From: Lutjanus erythropterus
Taxonomy: Eukaryota > Chordata > Actinopteri > Lutjaniformes > Lutjanidae
Direction of reading: 5' to 3'
Assembly: GCA_020091685.1 (NCBI GenBank)
Contig: CM034606.1
Location: 22,026,695-22,090,694, forward strand
Length of the DNA: 64,000 nucleotides
The notes beneath the pieces were generated by a model. It saw nothing but the letters and a program-made list of their open reading frames with translations. It did no database searches and was not told the DNA's origin. Below are positions 61,899 through 64,000 of the stretch, piece by piece. Both the position numbers and the translations under genes were made by a program. The stretch's first letter is position 1. Every line of letters starts with the position of its first letter.

Positions 61899-61997
61899 AA
61901 AGGAAACACTGCTCTGCACATAGCTTCACTGGCTGGCCAAACGGAAGTCGTCAAAGAGCTGGTCAATAATGGAGCCAATGTCAACGCACAGTCTCAG
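61899..61997 (+). CDS. ank3 exon 4: ankyrin repeat 3
   Basis: 33 codons, one full repeat: [18 protein letters not shown] then [40 protein letters not shown] is strongly conserved in vertebrate ankyrins. The repeat stacks in the solenoid used for binding membrane partners. The acceptor GTAATCCAG is weak in pyrimidines and the donor CAG|GTGGGG departs from GTRAGT at position +4, so both sites look submaximal; CA repeats sit on both sides. Phase 0 borders mean skipping would remove one repeat without breaking the frame. Confidence 0.96.
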
Positions 61998-62009
61998 GTG
62001 GGGTATACT

Positions 62010-62040
<31 letters not shown>

Positions 62041-62705
62041 ACATGGACATGCGCACAATGTCAAAATGACAGTAAGCTCCTGCTGGTGTACAGTACATTT
62101 AGGACCTGAAACAACTTTTAATTTATAGTTACACTGCTCGATGCACACATTTGTTTGGATGATACTGTATCATGAAGTGACATTGAGGGAATCACTCGGT
62201 GGAAAGATCCTCGCTGACAGACTCTGGCGTGGCGCCAACTAGGCCTCTGCCTCTCCAGGATACTGCTGCCCTTGCATTTTGCATTTAACTCTATCAGATC
62301 AAGGTGAGAGAAAGATTTCAAGCACGTCCTTTCTCTCTGTTCCGATCAACCACTCAGAACCAGTAGAGATGTAACAGAAGCACAAACGTCTGACAGACTT
62401 TACGTGAACGTTTTGTTTTGTCAATGAGATCTCTTCTGTGAATGAGTTCACACCTGGCATTACAGTGCATCCCCAGATGCATCTTGAGTGACCGCCTGTG
62501 ATCGTATCTCATTTCCCTGCTCTATATGCAAATGAACACAGGTTATTTTGTCAGTTGAATGTTCATTACTGTCCATTTTGCCGTTCGATACAAAGATTTA
62601 ACTGTTCTTTCATACAAGTGTATTTTTATGTAAAATAGAAGAAAAACATGAAAGTTAAACCTTAGCCTGTGACATGTTTGTAAATTTGTGTTTTGGTCCA
62701 TGCAG
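61998..62705 (+). other. ank3 intron 4
   Basis: 708 bases, GTGGGG ... TTTTGGTCCATGCAG. It begins with a CA microsatellite 12 bases after the donor (62010-62037). The rest shows no recognised element. Confidence 0.92.
62010..62037. repeat. (CA)14 tract just downstream of exon 4
   Basis: A pure CA run on the ank3 sense strand, beginning 12 bases into intron 4. Confidence 0.96.
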
Positions 62706-62804
62706 AATGGCTTCACTCCTCTGTACATGGCTGCCCAGGAGAATCACCTCGAGGTGGTACGGTTCCTTCTGGAGAACAGTGCCAGCCAGAGTATGGCCAC
62801 TGAG
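62706..62804 (+). CDS. ank3 exon 5: ankyrin repeat 4
   Basis: 33 codons: [18 protein letters not shown] then [30 protein letters not shown] is a near-invariant ankyrin segment. The consensus Gly of the N-G-A turn is replaced by Ser (ENSASQS), whereas mammalian ankyrin-G as I know it has DNGASQS. The acceptor TGGTCCATGCAG has an interrupted pyrimidine tract; the donor is GAG|GTACTG. Phase 0. TG-rich sequence (62816-62850) follows the donor. The next repeat must be encoded beyond the window. Confidence 0.96.
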
Positions 62805-63988
62805 GTACTGTACACACGTGTGCGTTTGTGTTATTGTGTGTGTACGTGTGCCAGTCCTGTGTCCACCCCTCATAGCATTACAGTATGTCTCCATGCATTT
62901 TCTCTGCCTCAGTCATGTATGGTCTTTACATCTGTTGTACTAACCACCTTCCTCTCCTCTCCTTCCTCTTCCTCCTTTTATCATCCCAACCCCATCCACT
63001 CTGCATCTGCCTGTGTTTCCGTCTGTTTCTCCATCTCACCGTCTTTTCTTTACTTTACTGTCTTTTTCTCATCTATTCTGTCTCACATTCTCGCTGTTTA
63101 CCTCTCTTGTCTTTCCCACCATCCTCCTCTGCCTGCCCCCCTTCTCCTCTTCCCCTCCTCCCTCAATCCCCTCCTCTTCGTGAGGAACTAGGCAGAGCTT
63201 CATTGATTGGTAGTGTATGGTGGTGGTGGAGGCAGTGTGACCTTGAGTGGGTCACAGATGAGGTCCGCTCCGCTCGCTGCCTCTCCTCCATGGCTGCTGC
63301 CGCCGTTACTGCTCTGATTTACGTTGCTCAGCCTGTGGAACCCATACACACACATACTTACCAGTCACCACACGTACACACACACCAACACGTGCACATA
63401 CGGAGATAAATAGCTGATGGGGCTAATGGAATACCCCAGCCAGCCTACAGTCCACTGGTTTACATCTATGGGCTACATGCTGGAACAAGGAATGCCCTTC
63501 AAGACGTACATACACATATACAGAGAATATTTTTGCATGCACATGAACACACAGAGCCAGGACTGATATGAACATGCTATATGAATGCAGGCACATGTAC
63601 GTTCAAACTTATCATATGCAGAAACGCACTTCTGTGGCAGGGAGCTTTCAGCTGAATTATGCATCATAAGGGTGGTGTGTGTAGGAGATAGATAGGAGCC
63701 TAGGAGTTATTATGTAACTTACATTAGTGTCCTATATGGTGAGGAGGCTTGGAGATGTACAGTAACCCCTGCATCTGTTTGACACATGGGCTGTTAGGTT
63801 ATAATTTACTCTCCTAAATGCTCAACAAGGTGAGAAGGTTGAACTCCAGAGTGTTAATTATGCATGTCATTTTTTCTCGTGAGCATCCTAAAGAACCGTG
63901 TGATTAGATTTGATAGTGGCAATATAAATATTAAAAAAGTAACCTTCAGTTATAGTCACAAGATAATCGCTGACTTTCGCTGACTTTT
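62805..63988 (+). other. ank3 intron 5, apparently complete
   Basis: Begins GTACTGTACACACGTGTG. 62940-63180 is a long polypyrimidine (CCT/CTT) tract. 63340-63400 is CA-rich. No extra exon is seen. The intron appears to end with the window. Confidence 0.8.
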
Positions 63989-64000
63989 TTGGCATTTCAG
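63989..64000 (+). other. Predicted 3' splice acceptor for ank3 exon 6 at window edge
   Basis: TTGGCATTTCAG at the very end is preceded by CTGACTTTTTT, giving a branch-point-like CTGAC about 20 bases upstream and a pyrimidine tract. The intron would close at base 64000, with exon 6 starting on the next base. Confidence 0.7.

Noticed and set aside
58607..62804. Assignment to ank1 or ank2
   Set aside because: The MAHAASQLKKNR first exon, [16 protein letters not shown] and VDAATK fit ankyrin-G better; the SDSNAS start alone, shared with ank2, is not decisive.
1..64000. CRISPR arrays, rRNA/tRNA genes, bacterial operons, viral genes
   Set aside because: No spaced direct repeats of CRISPR type, no cloverleaf tRNA other than the decayed SINE head, and no prokaryotic or viral coding pattern.

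Overview
The window looks like chromosomal DNA from a teleost fish, probably a spiny-rayed (percomorph) species. Introns are long and AT-rich, (TG/CA)n microsatellites are abundant, and several dispersed repeat families resemble ones I know from perch-like fish genomes. There is no sign of prokaryotic, phage or plasmid organisation. No RNA gene, CRISPR array or intact transposase gene was seen.

The only gene I can support is the 5' part of an ankyrin gene on the + strand, best identified as ankyrin-G (ank3; the a or b paralogue cannot be decided). Five coding exons are visible: exon 1 (15566-15688) encodes the basic N-terminus beginning MAHAASQLKKNR; exons 2-5 (58607-58708, 58959-59057, 61899-61997, 62706-62804) encode the start of the ankyrin-repeat membrane-binding domain. 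All junctions are GT-AG and phase 0, giving 174 uninterrupted codons. Intron 1 is about 42.9 kb. The last 12 bases form a good 3' splice acceptor, so exon 6 very likely starts on the first base after the window.

Layout: 1-14.6 kb is the upstream flank, with several miniature inverted-repeat elements and no gene. At 14.6-15.57 kb lie microsatellites, a polypyrimidine block, an RFX-type X-box and a likely 5' leader. From 15.69 to 58.6 kb is intron 1, filled with dispersed repeats: a cleanly dated nested hAT-type insertion, a foldback element, a GGTTCT-palindrome element, a repeat carrying a decayed RecQ-like helicase fragment and a tRNA-derived SINE. It also holds a GC-richer block (48.0-49.4 kb) with two candidate alternative first exons whose donors are in phase with exon 2. 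From 58.6 kb to the end, exons 2-5 sit in shorter introns, and exon 4 is bracketed by CA repeats.

I did not find a convincing undescribed biological system. The most testable leads are the candidate internal promoter and alternative first exons, the CA repeats around exon 4, the X-box excess and the helicase-fragment repeat. Identifications of repeat families rest on within-window copies and on recollection, not on a database search.
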